Shown one piece after another: positions 34,857 through 42,812 of a DNA stretch of 64,000 nucleotides (its first letter is position 1; every line of letters starts with the position of its first letter). The position numbers and the translations under genes were made by a program. The stretch is taken from positions 1 to 64,000 of IMG/VR virus record IMGVR_UViG_3300040801_003393. One strand, 5' to 3'. The notes beneath the pieces are model-generated. The model ran no database searches. It worked only from the letters and a program-made list of their open reading frames with translations, and was not told the DNA's origin. Source of the DNA: a virus.

Positions 34857-35755
34857 TTATATTTTTGTATAATTAAATCGTCAGTACAACCGGTACATCG
34901 AATTCGGTTACATGTAGTATAGAAAGGTAGTAATTGAAAGTCTTCAACGAGTCCTAATTCGTCGTTACGACAAACACCACTGTATACTTTTAACTTCGAA
35001 TCGATGTGTATTCTTAGGCGTCCAGCTGCACATTTCCATCCTTTCCAAAAATCAAGTTTATCGTTATGAAGAGTATTAGCATGTAACAGAAAGGTTGAAC
35101 CATCATTGGTAGTTGCTTGGCAATTATAATTTATATGATTCTGTAGGTTTTTGATAGAACTCGATGGAGTTATTTCTTCGACGTTATTCCTAAAATTTAT
35201 TTCATTGATACTATAGCTAATAGAATGCTTATCTAAGATTTCTTTATAAGTTATAATTTGTTCTTTATTCCATGGTTCATCCATCACGTTAACATGAAAA
35301 CTTTTTTCTGGACGAATCATGATCTGATTGAGCATAATGGCTGTTTCAAAGAATTTTTCAGAATTAAAAAATTCTGAATGAGTAGAAAATGTTATTGCTT
35401 CGACATGTTTACTTAGTTTTTCATAAAAGTTAAAACTAGCACTACCGTTTGATATTATTAGAATTGAATCAAAGTTTTTGAAATTTTCCCTTAACCATAT
35501 TACAAATGGTAAAAAATCTTTTACAGTGCTAATTTCCCCACCGGTGAACGTTATCTTTATAGGTAGGTCCAATATTTTAATTTGATCGTATATGTGTAAC
35601 CAAGATGATTTGAGAGTCTCAAATGAATGAAATTCTCCAAGTTTGTTGTGTAACTCCGGAGGACAATAAGAACATGCGTAATTACAATGTGAAGTTAACT
35701 CCCAAGTTATAGAGAATATATCTTTGATGGGTCTAATTTCAACAATTTGACTCAT
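34853..35755 (-). CDS. Radical SAM protein (second of three)
   Basis: 300 aa. C24-x3-C28-x2-C31 is in SHCNYACSYCPPE. FTGGEIST stands for the GGE motif near 70. Additional cysteines near the end (WKCAAGR, GVCRNDE, CNRIRCTGC) fit an auxiliary iron-sulphur cluster. It starts inside the gp46 stop (TAATG) and ends overlapping the dehydrogenase-like gene by 4 bases. The product or substrate cannot be told. There is no leader-peptide gene of the usual RiPP type visible beside it. Confidence 0.88.
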   Translation of the reverse strand: MSQIVEIRPIKDIFSITWELTSHCNYACSYCPPELHNKLGEFHSFETLKSSWLHIYDQIKILDLPIKITFTGGEISTVKDFLPFVIWLRENFKNFDSILIISNGSASFNFYEKLSKHVEAITFSTHSEFFNSEKFFETAIMLNQIMIRPEKSFHVNVMDEPWNKEQIITYKEILDKHSISYSINEINFRNNVEEITPSSSIKNLQNHINYNCQATTNDGSTFLLHANTLHNDKLDFWKGWKCAAGRLRIHIDSKLKVYSGVCRNDELGLVEDFQLLPFYTTCNRIRCTGCTDDLIIQKYK

Positions 35756-37509
35756 TAGTTGTTCTCGTATGTAGTAAAACCTGATTCTTTTACTACCCGC
35801 ATGGTATTATGAACTCGACTAATTAATTCGTCACGATGAGAGACCAGCCAAACTGACTTTCCACGGTCGCGAGTCATACGTTTAAGAATCTTAATAGCAG
35901 ACTCAACACCGCTAGTATCTAGGCCACTATCAACTAGTTCATCAATAAACAGCAAGTTGATATGGTTGTATAACGACTCCCATACGTCTCGGAACGCCCA
36001 TGAGAGTGATAGTATAAGCCTATTCCTCTCACCGCGAGATAAGTTATCAAAATCTAAGTCTCTACCTAAATCAGTAATTTCTACAGACAGGTCTGATAAG
36101 AATTTTACTTGATGTGGCAAACCAATCTCTTCTAGATAGTAACCTAATCTACCATTAAGATAGCTTAAATTTTGCTCAATAATCTTTTTACGAATAAAAG
36201 AATCCTTGCTAGTTAACAGGTTTAGCAAGAAGTTCTGATGCTCTTGTATTTCACTTAATCGATTTAGCTCGGTATAGTCAATTTCTTGTAATCCCTTTTT
36301 CCGCATATCTTCAATTTGTTCTTCATACGGATCGGTATCAGCTAATGCAACCTCAAGCTGGTGAGTTAATTTGTCAAGCGTATGCTTATGATCATAAACT
36401 TCAGTAATTGTAGAATAAATGGTTTTGGGCTTTTTACCTAGAACCCCAATCTCTGCAAGTCTTGCAATATGTTCTTCTTTTTGAGTTTCATTACTTAGGT
36501 ATTGTAATGCTTGCTTTGACAACTCTTCTTGTTTAGCAGCACGAATTTCTTCCTGTTTAGAATCGTGGATCTCTTGCCCGCAAGCGTGACACTTATGTTC
36601 TTCAATATGTTTTAGGTCATTCTCCAAAGAAAGTACACGTTTGTTAATATTTTCATTTTCGCGATCAATTTGTGATATCCATTTATTGCATTCATCAATT
36701 GCGGATTTGGATTTATTGTAATTTTCCAATGATTGATGTGCAAGTAGTTCCGCATCAATGTCTAGATCTATTAAATTTTCTAATTGTAATGTAATATGGT
36801 CAACGGTTTCTTTATTTTTAGCAATCCACATTTTCTGGCGTCTTTCTAAGGAAAGAATTTGCTCTTCAATATGTTGATTGGCCTTGATCGTTGCCTGTAA
36901 GCGGAATTCTTCTTCCTTGATTGCGTTTTTGGTTTCCTTGTTTAACTCTTTGAGTGCAACTGCTTTTTCTGATAGTATAGTAATACCGAGCAATTGCTCA
37001 ATGATATTTCTTTGATCATTGGTGCGCATTGACAAGAATGGCTCAGAATATGTGTTTAAAGCTAGAATATGCTTAAACATGTCGTGAGACATTTGCAGCA
37101 ATGCTTCGATTTCTCTCTGTGTGTCGCGACTATCTCCTTGTGCCTCGTCATCCTCATTACCTAATTCTACAGAATTTTTATAGAATTTGAATATAGCAGG
37201 CTTACGACCACGATGTATTTGGTATTCATCGTTGCCAATGGAGAAGTTAACGGTAATGAGCATGTTCTTACCGTTAGTCTTATTAATTAGATTGTCGCGT
37301 TTGATATTAGTTAACGCCTGCCCATATAGAGCATAACTTAAGGCATTTAGAATAGTAGTCTTACCGGTACCATTACGTGAACCGTCTGCTCCTAAATCTA
37401 AATTTTCACCTAACACAAGAGTTAAGTCGCCACGATCAAAATTTATTGATTGGGTGGCATTACCAACACTCATGAAGTTTTTTACAGTTAAATCTTTGAT
37501 ACGAATCAT
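35755..37509 (-). CDS. 46: Recombination endonuclease subunit gp46 (Rad50-like)
   Basis: 584 aa SMC-type ATPase. Walker A is at 44-51 (SRNGTGKTT). Two coiled-coil arms flank a zinc hook C307-x2-C310 (KCHACGQ). The ABC signature LSRGERNRL, Walker B LLFIDEL and the H-loop VSHRDE are near the end. With gp47 it resects DNA ends for recombination-dependent replication and host DNA breakdown. It has its own sigma-70-like promoter, whose predicted start is at or next to the ATG; no ribosome site is seen. It heads the block with the radical SAM genes. Confidence 0.96.
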   Translation of the reverse strand: MIRIKDLTVKNFMSVGNATQSINFDRGDLTLVLGENLDLGADGSRNGTGKTTILNALSYALYGQALTNIKRDNLINKTNGKNMLITVNFSIGNDEYQIHRGRKPAIFKFYKNSVELGNEDDEAQGDSRDTQREIEALLQMSHDMFKHILALNTYSEPFLSMRTNDQRNIIEQLLGITILSEKAVALKELNKETKNAIKEEEFRLQATIKANQHIEEQILSLERRQKMWIAKNKETVDHITLQLENLIDLDIDAELLAHQSLENYNKSKSAIDECNKWISQIDRENENINKRVLSLENDLKHIEEHKCHACGQEIHDSKQEEIRAAKQEELSKQALQYLSNETQKEEHIARLAEIGVLGKKPKTIYSTITEVYDHKHTLDKLTHQLEVALADTDPYEEQIEDMRKKGLQEIDYTELNRLSEIQEHQNFLLNLLTSKDSFIRKKIIEQNLSYLNGRLGYYLEEIGLPHQVKFLSDLSVEITDLGRDLDFDNLSRGERNRLILSLSWAFRDVWESLYNHINLLFIDELVDSGLDTSGVESAIKILKRMTRDRGKSVWLVSHRDELISRVHNTMRVVKESGFTTYENN

Positions 37510-37515
37510 TTAAAT

Positions 37516-37544
37516 AGTTTAACAAGATTTGTAATATAAGTCAA
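37516..37544 (-). promoter_or_regulatory. Sigma-70-like promoter of gp46
   Basis: TTGACT (37539-37544), a 17-bp spacer and TAAACT (37516-37521). The -10 box ends 7 bases before the gp46 ATG at 37509, so the transcript would be nearly leaderless. Confidence 0.6.
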
Positions 37545-37546
37545 CA

Positions 37547-38560
37547 TTATAGAGCATTATAGATATCCATTAGTAATGCTGGTTTGAAATAATCACTTTC
37601 GATTGCTGCAATTTGTTCAGCAATAATTTTATCAACAGAATGGAATGATAATTCTTCCAAGTTATCATTTTCATGTTCTGTATTTTTTGAAGATATCAAA
37701 CTAATATCACGAAGGCTATGCTTTGTATGGAAGGTTTCCTTTATGAAGATTGCCTCTTCGTACGAAACACCAATATCTAAATGAACACGAACACTCATTT
37801 TTGGTTTTAGAATTTCGTCACCACGATCTAATAATTCAGAAAGAGTAGTTACAACATATAGTGGTTGGTTTGGCCAAGCATGAAACTCTGGTTGTTTATC
37901 CCATTCTAAAATCATACAACCGCGTTTATCGTCACCGGCGTCGGAGAAGTTATGTGGAAAGGCATTGCCGATGTAGGTAATATTCTCTCGATGTTGTCGC
38001 ATATGGAAGTGACCAGAAAATACATGTTCCACGCCACCTAACTGCTCAGTTTGAATGGTTCCGTGGTCTGGCATTTCTATTAGACTGTTTAGTTTGAAGT
38101 GTGGTAGCTCAAAATGACCAAACATGTACTTGGCCTTAATTTTCACTAGCTTCTTATAGTCGTCGCCAACGAGCCACGGAACAATCGAAACGTTACCGTG
38201 GTTAAACCAGTCGTTAACAATAGTAATATTGGGAAGATGTTTGGCCCATTCCACACCATGTATGTCACGCTTATCACGATAATAGAGGTCGTGGTTACCG
38301 GGGATGAAATAGAAATTTTCAAATGCTGCATTTAACTTTTCCAGGCTGCGTAAACTATAACTTAATGTTTGTAGATTGATAGATGCTCGATGGTGATGCC
38401 AGTCACCTAGGAACATACCGGTTTCGCAATCATGTTCTCTTGCTGTTTGTATAACCCAATCAACAAACTCTTCGCAATCCTGATTATGATTTATAGAATT
38501 TGATTTGAGACCAAAGTGGATGTCGGTAAACACTATCGCTTTTTTAAATAAATTATTCAT
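37547..38560 (-). CDS. 47: Recombination endonuclease subunit gp47 (Mre11-like)
   Basis: 337 aa from ATG 38560. Metallophosphatase motifs are in order: D13-x-H15 in FTDIHFG, GDWHHH near 50, PGNHD near 90, and GHFH near 185. It is the nuclease partner of gp46. A longer frame from a TTG at 38578 is rejected because it overlaps the promoter. It lies 37 bases upstream of gp46 but has its own promoter in the end of the radical SAM gene. Confidence 0.95.
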   Translation of the reverse strand: MNNLFKKAIVFTDIHFGLKSNSINHNQDCEEFVDWVIQTAREHDCETGMFLGDWHHHRASINLQTLSYSLRSLEKLNAAFENFYFIPGNHDLYYRDKRDIHGVEWAKHLPNITIVNDWFNHGNVSIVPWLVGDDYKKLVKIKAKYMFGHFELPHFKLNSLIEMPDHGTIQTEQLGGVEHVFSGHFHMRQHRENITYIGNAFPHNFSDAGDDKRGCMILEWDKQPEFHAWPNQPLYVVTTLSELLDRGDEILKPKMSVRVHLDIGVSYEEAIFIKETFHTKHSLRDISLISSKNTEHENDNLEELSFHSVDKIIAEQIAAIESDYFKPALLMDIYNAL

Positions 38561-38568
38561 ATTTTCAC

Positions 38569-38597
38569 AGTATAACAAATTGCAAATCTAAATTCAA
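38569..38597 (-). promoter_or_regulatory. Sigma-70-like promoter of gp47
   Basis: TTGAAT (38592-38597), a 17-bp spacer and TATACT (38569-38574). It overlaps the end of the upstream radical SAM gene. The start would fall within 2-3 bases of the gp47 ATG. Confidence 0.62.
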
Positions 38598-40105
38598 CCG
38601 CCCATTGCTCGATATATTTCTGCATGACTATCTGAGAAACATTGGTTTCGGCGAATATCGAGTTTTTTACAATGTTCTAAAAATTGTAAACCATCTGATC
38701 CAGGCGAGTTCAACACCCTGTTTGAAAGTTGACGTAGCTCTTTGTCATTATGGTTTGCATATTTCTGAACTATAAGTTTCTTGGCCTGCTCGGTTGCGTA
38801 ATCGATACACAAAAATGTCGGATCCTCTAAGTACCACCACAAAATGTCAAGATTGGTTTCGTGGCTTAAATCAATTATATCATCGAGATAAAGTATATTT
38901 TGTAAATTAATAGTAGCAGCCAATTTTACTTTCACGGTATCTGACCTCAATGATGCAAATTTTTTTATATTTTCGTATATTACGCTCCAAGTGCCACCTC
39001 GTTCAATTTCAAATCGTTCATTGACGTTATCTACACTTAATAGAAATTCTGCGGCTTGAAAATAATGTACTATTTTAGTTATAACCGACTCTGGATATAT
39101 ACTACAGTTAGTGTTAACTTCAAGTGTAATTTCGTTTGAAATACCCTCATCAATTAGCCGGTCGATGATTGTATCAAACTTTGGGTATAAAAATGGCTCA
39201 CCCCCGAGAATATGCAAGAAGTTCAAATGTCTTAACTCTAAAATAGATTCTATAAAGTTTGATGACTGTTGTAAATTGCTTGTCTCTTTAATTAAGGTCC
39301 TTAACTTATTCTTTTCATTTTCGCTTGGTGCAAATTTTATTTCCTCAGAGGCAATTTGTGTGCTGGATCTTGGATCACATATACGACATTTAAAGTTGCA
39401 TAATGATGACGAGGACCAAGTCAAATCTCTAACCTGAACATTGTCTATCCAGCCTCGGTCTAATAAGTCTCCGTATTTTTGCATTGAGAGCTGTCGAAGG
39501 CTACTGGTTCCTTGCGATTCACTTTGCCAACAAATTGAACAGCCAGAAGGTTTTTGCCCACTAAGCAGTTGGTTCCGCAAATTTTCAAAATCTTTTCCTT
39601 TAAAGATTTTATCAAGAGATTCGTGATAAATGTTTCCAAATGATTCATTGAATCTACAACAAGGTTTTACGTTGCCGTTTGTTGAAACTTGTGCTTGAGA
39701 AAATGGCATCGCACATAATGTTTCTACATTATAAAAATTTGTATTACCAAAGGGCTTTGAATATTCAATTTGAACCTGCAATGATTGCATAGGCTCATGC
39801 CCAAACCCATATCTATCGTTAGCAACTTTTAACTCAGGTTGAAGACTGTATGGTGTAATAATTAAGATAAAAGGGGTACTAATATCAACCCGAGATATTG
39901 CACGGTGGATGTGATTTAAAAATTGTTGCTCGGGTTTGTATGCACTATACAAGATAATCCGATCATTGTTTTCAAAACGATCTTTATGAACAGAAATTAG
40001 TAAATCAAATATTGCACGATGCGTGTTTCGAAGATCAGCTAGATCAACAAAACAAAGTACGTTAAATTTTTGACTGACGAATGTTTTAAGATCGTCGATA
40101 GTCAT
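38594..40105 (-). CDS. Radical SAM protein with N-terminal twitch-like domain (first of three)
   Basis: 503 aa. Residues 1-120 are an unrecognised alpha/beta domain. Residues about 125-195 form an auxiliary cluster domain placed before the core: C131, C149, C150 (VSTNGNVKPCCRF), C189 and C192 (SGCSICW). The core motif is C236-x3-C240-x2-C243 (LCNFKCRICDPRS), with GGEPFLYP near 300 as the SAM-binding motif. The order twitch then core is known from radical SAM proteins of aquatic phages. It sits 8 bases after gp55 and shares its strong promoter. The substrate is unknown. Confidence 0.88.
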   Translation of the reverse strand: MTIDDLKTFVSQKFNVLCFVDLADLRNTHRAIFDLLISVHKDRFENNDRIILYSAYKPEQQFLNHIHRAISRVDISTPFILIITPYSLQPELKVANDRYGFGHEPMQSLQVQIEYSKPFGNTNFYNVETLCAMPFSQAQVSTNGNVKPCCRFNESFGNIYHESLDKIFKGKDFENLRNQLLSGQKPSGCSICWQSESQGTSSLRQLSMQKYGDLLDRGWIDNVQVRDLTWSSSSLCNFKCRICDPRSSTQIASEEIKFAPSENEKNKLRTLIKETSNLQQSSNFIESILELRHLNFLHILGGEPFLYPKFDTIIDRLIDEGISNEITLEVNTNCSIYPESVITKIVHYFQAAEFLLSVDNVNERFEIERGGTWSVIYENIKKFASLRSDTVKVKLAATINLQNILYLDDIIDLSHETNLDILWWYLEDPTFLCIDYATEQAKKLIVQKYANHNDKELRQLSNRVLNSPGSDGLQFLEHCKKLDIRRNQCFSDSHAEIYRAMGG

Positions 40106-40113
40106 TGACTTTA

Positions 40114-41028
40114 TTATTCCTTAAGAAATCCATCGTCGTCTAGGTATTTTGCATCAGTATTATCATTTTCGAACTGGCGGGTCCAACTTGGAGTTAAACC
40201 ATTTGCCTCTAAAATATCGTCACGAATGTTTTGCATTTTCTTTTCAACTATTAAAACTCGGGTAAACGAATTAGTAACAACAGCCGTATAGTATGCAAAT
40301 GGATTCTGGCTTTTTGCTTCATTAAATTGTAAGCCAATTTGCGATAATTGTAGTAGAGCCTGTCCAATCATCTCGTCATTATAAGTATACCCACGCCAGT
40401 TTGATCGAGTAGCATATCTTTCGCATAGCTTAATATACATCATGGCTAGGTTAGACGTTGTCTTACCGTGAGATTTACAAAAGTGTCCGGAGGTTAAATC
40501 ACCTTTCCAGTGACTTTTCCCTACAATATAAGGCTCCCCACTTTCGTTTACACGGTAATGGAAAAATGGTGGAAATCCGCACCGCAACGGAACTAATTCT
40601 GCATCGTTAAGATCTGCCCAAGCCTTCAATTCTGATTGAGAAAGATTGCGTACATCTTCATCTAAGAGTTCATCGGTATCTTCATCTAAGAGTTCATCGA
40701 ATATTTGATTTGTTTTTGCTTTCTTGAGTTTAACCTTTTTCTTTGGAACTAGTGGTATATGTTCCTCGGTCATCACCCTAAATACAACATCGGTGTCGGC
40801 AATATCTTTAAGTTTAATCTCAGTTTCGAGTTCTTTACCTAATCGTGCTGCCCTAGCCTTTCTTGCTTCCAGAATGCGTGTTTTATTGATTTTTTTAACA
40901 TCGTCAATGATAATATCGTATTGATGATCGTTTATTGGATCACGAAACGAGCAATATGTATTTTTGCTTAAATGAATTTCTCGTAGCATATCTTTATTAT
41001 TAAGATAATTGATGCGTCGTTTAGTCAT
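40114..41028 (-). CDS. 55: Late transcription sigma factor gp55
   Basis: 304 aa from ATG 41028, which has AGAGGA 5 bases upstream. An ATG at 41067 is rejected because it lies in the spacer of the promoter. The C-terminal part (MMYIKLCERYATRSNWRGYTYNDEMIG and FAYYTAVVTNSFTRVLIVEKK) matches the core-binding and -10-binding region of T4-like gp55. It directs host RNA polymerase to TATAAATA late promoters, several of which are found in this window. T4 gp55 is 185 aa. The extra N-terminal about 120 residues are charged and contain a DELLDED repeat. Confidence 0.9.
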   Translation of the reverse strand: MTKRRINYLNNKDMLREIHLSKNTYCSFRDPINDHQYDIIIDDVKKINKTRILEARKARAARLGKELETEIKLKDIADTDVVFRVMTEEHIPLVPKKKVKLKKAKTNQIFDELLDEDTDELLDEDVRNLSQSELKAWADLNDAELVPLRCGFPPFFHYRVNESGEPYIVGKSHWKGDLTSGHFCKSHGKTTSNLAMMYIKLCERYATRSNWRGYTYNDEMIGQALLQLSQIGLQFNEAKSQNPFAYYTAVVTNSFTRVLIVEKKMQNIRDDILEANGLTPSWTRQFENDNTDAKYLDDDGFLKE

Positions 41029-41055
41029 AATTCCTCTTATAATTACAATAGAATT

Positions 41056-41084
41056 ATTATAGTACATAATTCCGATGATGTCAA
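41056..41084 (-). promoter_or_regulatory. Perfect sigma-70 promoter of gp55
   Basis: TTGACA (41079-41084), a 17-bp spacer and TATAAT (41056-41061). It matches the bacterial housekeeping consensus at all 12 positions with ideal spacing. The leader would be about 20-25 bases with AGAGGA. Confidence 0.88.
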
Positions 41085-41119
41085 CAGATTATTGATAATA
41101 TTGGGTTATTTTGATTTGA

Positions 41120-41126
41120 ATAAATA
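41120..41126 (+). promoter_or_regulatory. T4-late-type promoter for the baseplate module
   Basis: Plus strand GAATAAATATTGC, 25 bases before the first baseplate gene at 41151, back to back with the gp55 promoter. AAGG follows near 41134. Confidence 0.62.
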
Positions 41127-41150
41127 TTGCAATAAGGTAATTGTATTTAC

Positions 41151-42512
41151 ATGGCAACTGACGCAGAAAAATTAAACAATGCAATTGTTCAAAGAAGACT
41201 TTACATAGAAAGTCAACAACGCCACGGCGGGGGATATAGCGGAAAAACTGCTGACGAAATATACAGTTCACCAGAATATAAGTCGCTAACAGAACAAGTT
41301 GAAATAGCTCGTCGCGAATACCTTTCTAGCAGAGGCAACGCCAATGGGCCTGCTATTGCTGATAATTCAACAACAACAGGCAATACGGGTATATCCGAAT
41401 CAGAATTTTCCAACTTACAAACCACCGTAACGGAACGGCCTGCGCTTAACGTACAAACCTTTGCTGCAACAGAACCGGCTCCATTTAGAGGTGTAGAGAT
41501 TGGTCCTGATGGCAGCCCAATAGCCAATTCAGATGTAGACCCAGCATTACTTGGAATCGATACATCGTCGCCGTTAGGTGATTTGACGGGAGATTTTGAA
41601 AATCTAGAATTTGCCGGGCAAGACGCCGACGGAAATGATATCTTAAATGTATTGCCCGGGTCAACGGTAATCAACCCACCACCAGAACCAGAACCAGTTG
41701 AACCATATTGGGAAGATTGGCGAGTTAGGTTAAGTCTAGGGCCATCTGCTAAAATTTTATACAAAACAGAGGATCCCACCGAAGCCGGGATCCTATATCC
41801 ATTGCGTGAAACCAACGGTCTTATTTTTCCGTACACTCCAAATATTGCAATTCAATATTCAGCTAATTATGAAAATTATGATCTAACACACAGCAATTAT
41901 CGTGGATATTTTTATAGAAATTCAGTGGTACAGAACATTCTTATTACTGCAACAATGACCGCACAAGATACACAAGAAGCAAACTATTTACTAGCTTCTT
42001 TGCATTTTTTAAGATCATGTACGAAAATGTTCTATGGGCAAGATATTCAACGAGGTATGCCTCCACCGGTGGTATTTTTGCATGGGTTAGGTGAATATCA
42101 TTTTCGCAACCACCCTTGCGTAATAACTAATGTTACATATAATTTACCGAATGATGTAGATTATATTCCGGCTGGAGTACCTTCGACTGTCGTCCCGACA
42201 AATAGATTCCAGCAAGGTAGTGCGGCCCATTCGGGACACATGTCGTGGAGTGGAAAGTTGACAAGGTTAATAGGCTCGGGTCTTCGAGAAGGCGGCGAAA
42301 AAGGAACAGGAACGCAACCAAACGGTGCACCAACACAAAGTCCTGATGATTTGGCTCAATTAACTAAAATTTACGAAGGCAAGACCTATGTACCTACAAA
42401 GATTGATCTAAACTTTACAATGTTGCCAATTCAGACGCGTGATCAGGTTAGTAATGAATTCTCGTTAAAAGATTATGCAAACGGCAAACTACTCAAGAAG
42501 GGGTTCTGGTAA
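41151..42512 (+). CDS. Baseplate or tail-tube junction protein, gp48-like candidate
   Basis: 453 aa. The first about 170 residues are low-complexity and acidic. The core from about 185 (YWEDWRVRLSLGPSAK, GLIFPYTPNIAIQYSANYENYDLTHSNY) and FLRSCTKMFYGQD, GMPPPVVFLHG are typical of a structural protein that joins tube and baseplate in aquatic T4-like phages. The name gp48 is by position and general pattern only. The stop overlaps gp53 as TAATG. Confidence 0.62.
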   Translation: MATDAEKLNNAIVQRRLYIESQQRHGGGYSGKTADEIYSSPEYKSLTEQVEIARREYLSSRGNANGPAIADNSTTTGNTGISESEFSNLQTTVTERPALNVQTFAATEPAPFRGVEIGPDGSPIANSDVDPALLGIDTSSPLGDLTGDFENLEFAGQDADGNDILNVLPGSTVINPPPEPEPVEPYWEDWRVRLSLGPSAKILYKTEDPTEAGILYPLRETNGLIFPYTPNIAIQYSANYENYDLTHSNYRGYFYRNSVVQNILITATMTAQDTQEANYLLASLHFLRSCTKMFYGQDIQRGMPPPVVFLHGLGEYHFRNHPCVITNVTYNLPNDVDYIPAGVPSTVVPTNRFQQGSAAHSGHMSWSGKLTRLIGSGLREGGEKGTGTQPNGAPTQSPDDLAQLTKIYEGKTYVPTKIDLNFTMLPIQTRDQVSNEFSLKDYANGKLLKKGFW

Positions 42513-42811
42513 TGGCTACATATAGATCAACAAGTGCGTATTCAGACACGCCATTGAATGGTTTCTATTTAGATACAATGGTGAATCGACCTATTCCAAA
42601 ATTTGCCGACGACGTTATTTTTACTATTAATCAAACGTATGAGTATAGGCCAGATTTGTTAGCATATGACTTATACAATGATGCTGATTTATGGTGGGTC
42701 TTTGCCCAACGCAACCCAAATGTATTAATTAACCCGTTATTAGATTTTAAGGTAGGTGTTACTATTTTTGTACCAAAACTAACTACATTACGATCAGTAT
42801 TAGGATTCTAA
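42512..42811 (+). CDS. 53: Baseplate wedge protein gp53
   Basis: 99 aa. YEYRPDLLAYDLYNDADLWWVFAQRNP, and VGVTIFVPKL at the end, give the LysM-like pattern of gp53 and related baseplate proteins of contractile tails. It is shorter than T4 gp53 (196 aa) and covers mainly the conserved domain. It ends 1 base before the hub gene. In T4, gp53 links gp25 and gp6 in the wedge. Confidence 0.85.
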   Translation: MATYRSTSAYSDTPLNGFYLDTMVNRPIPKFADDVIFTINQTYEYRPDLLAYDLYNDADLWWVFAQRNPNVLINPLLDFKVGVTIFVPKLTTLRSVLGF

Positions 42812-42812
42812 T

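Noticed and set aside
41029-41067. N-terminal extension of gp55
   Set aside because: That ATG lies in the spacer of the perfect sigma-70 promoter. The later ATG has AGAGGA at the correct distance.
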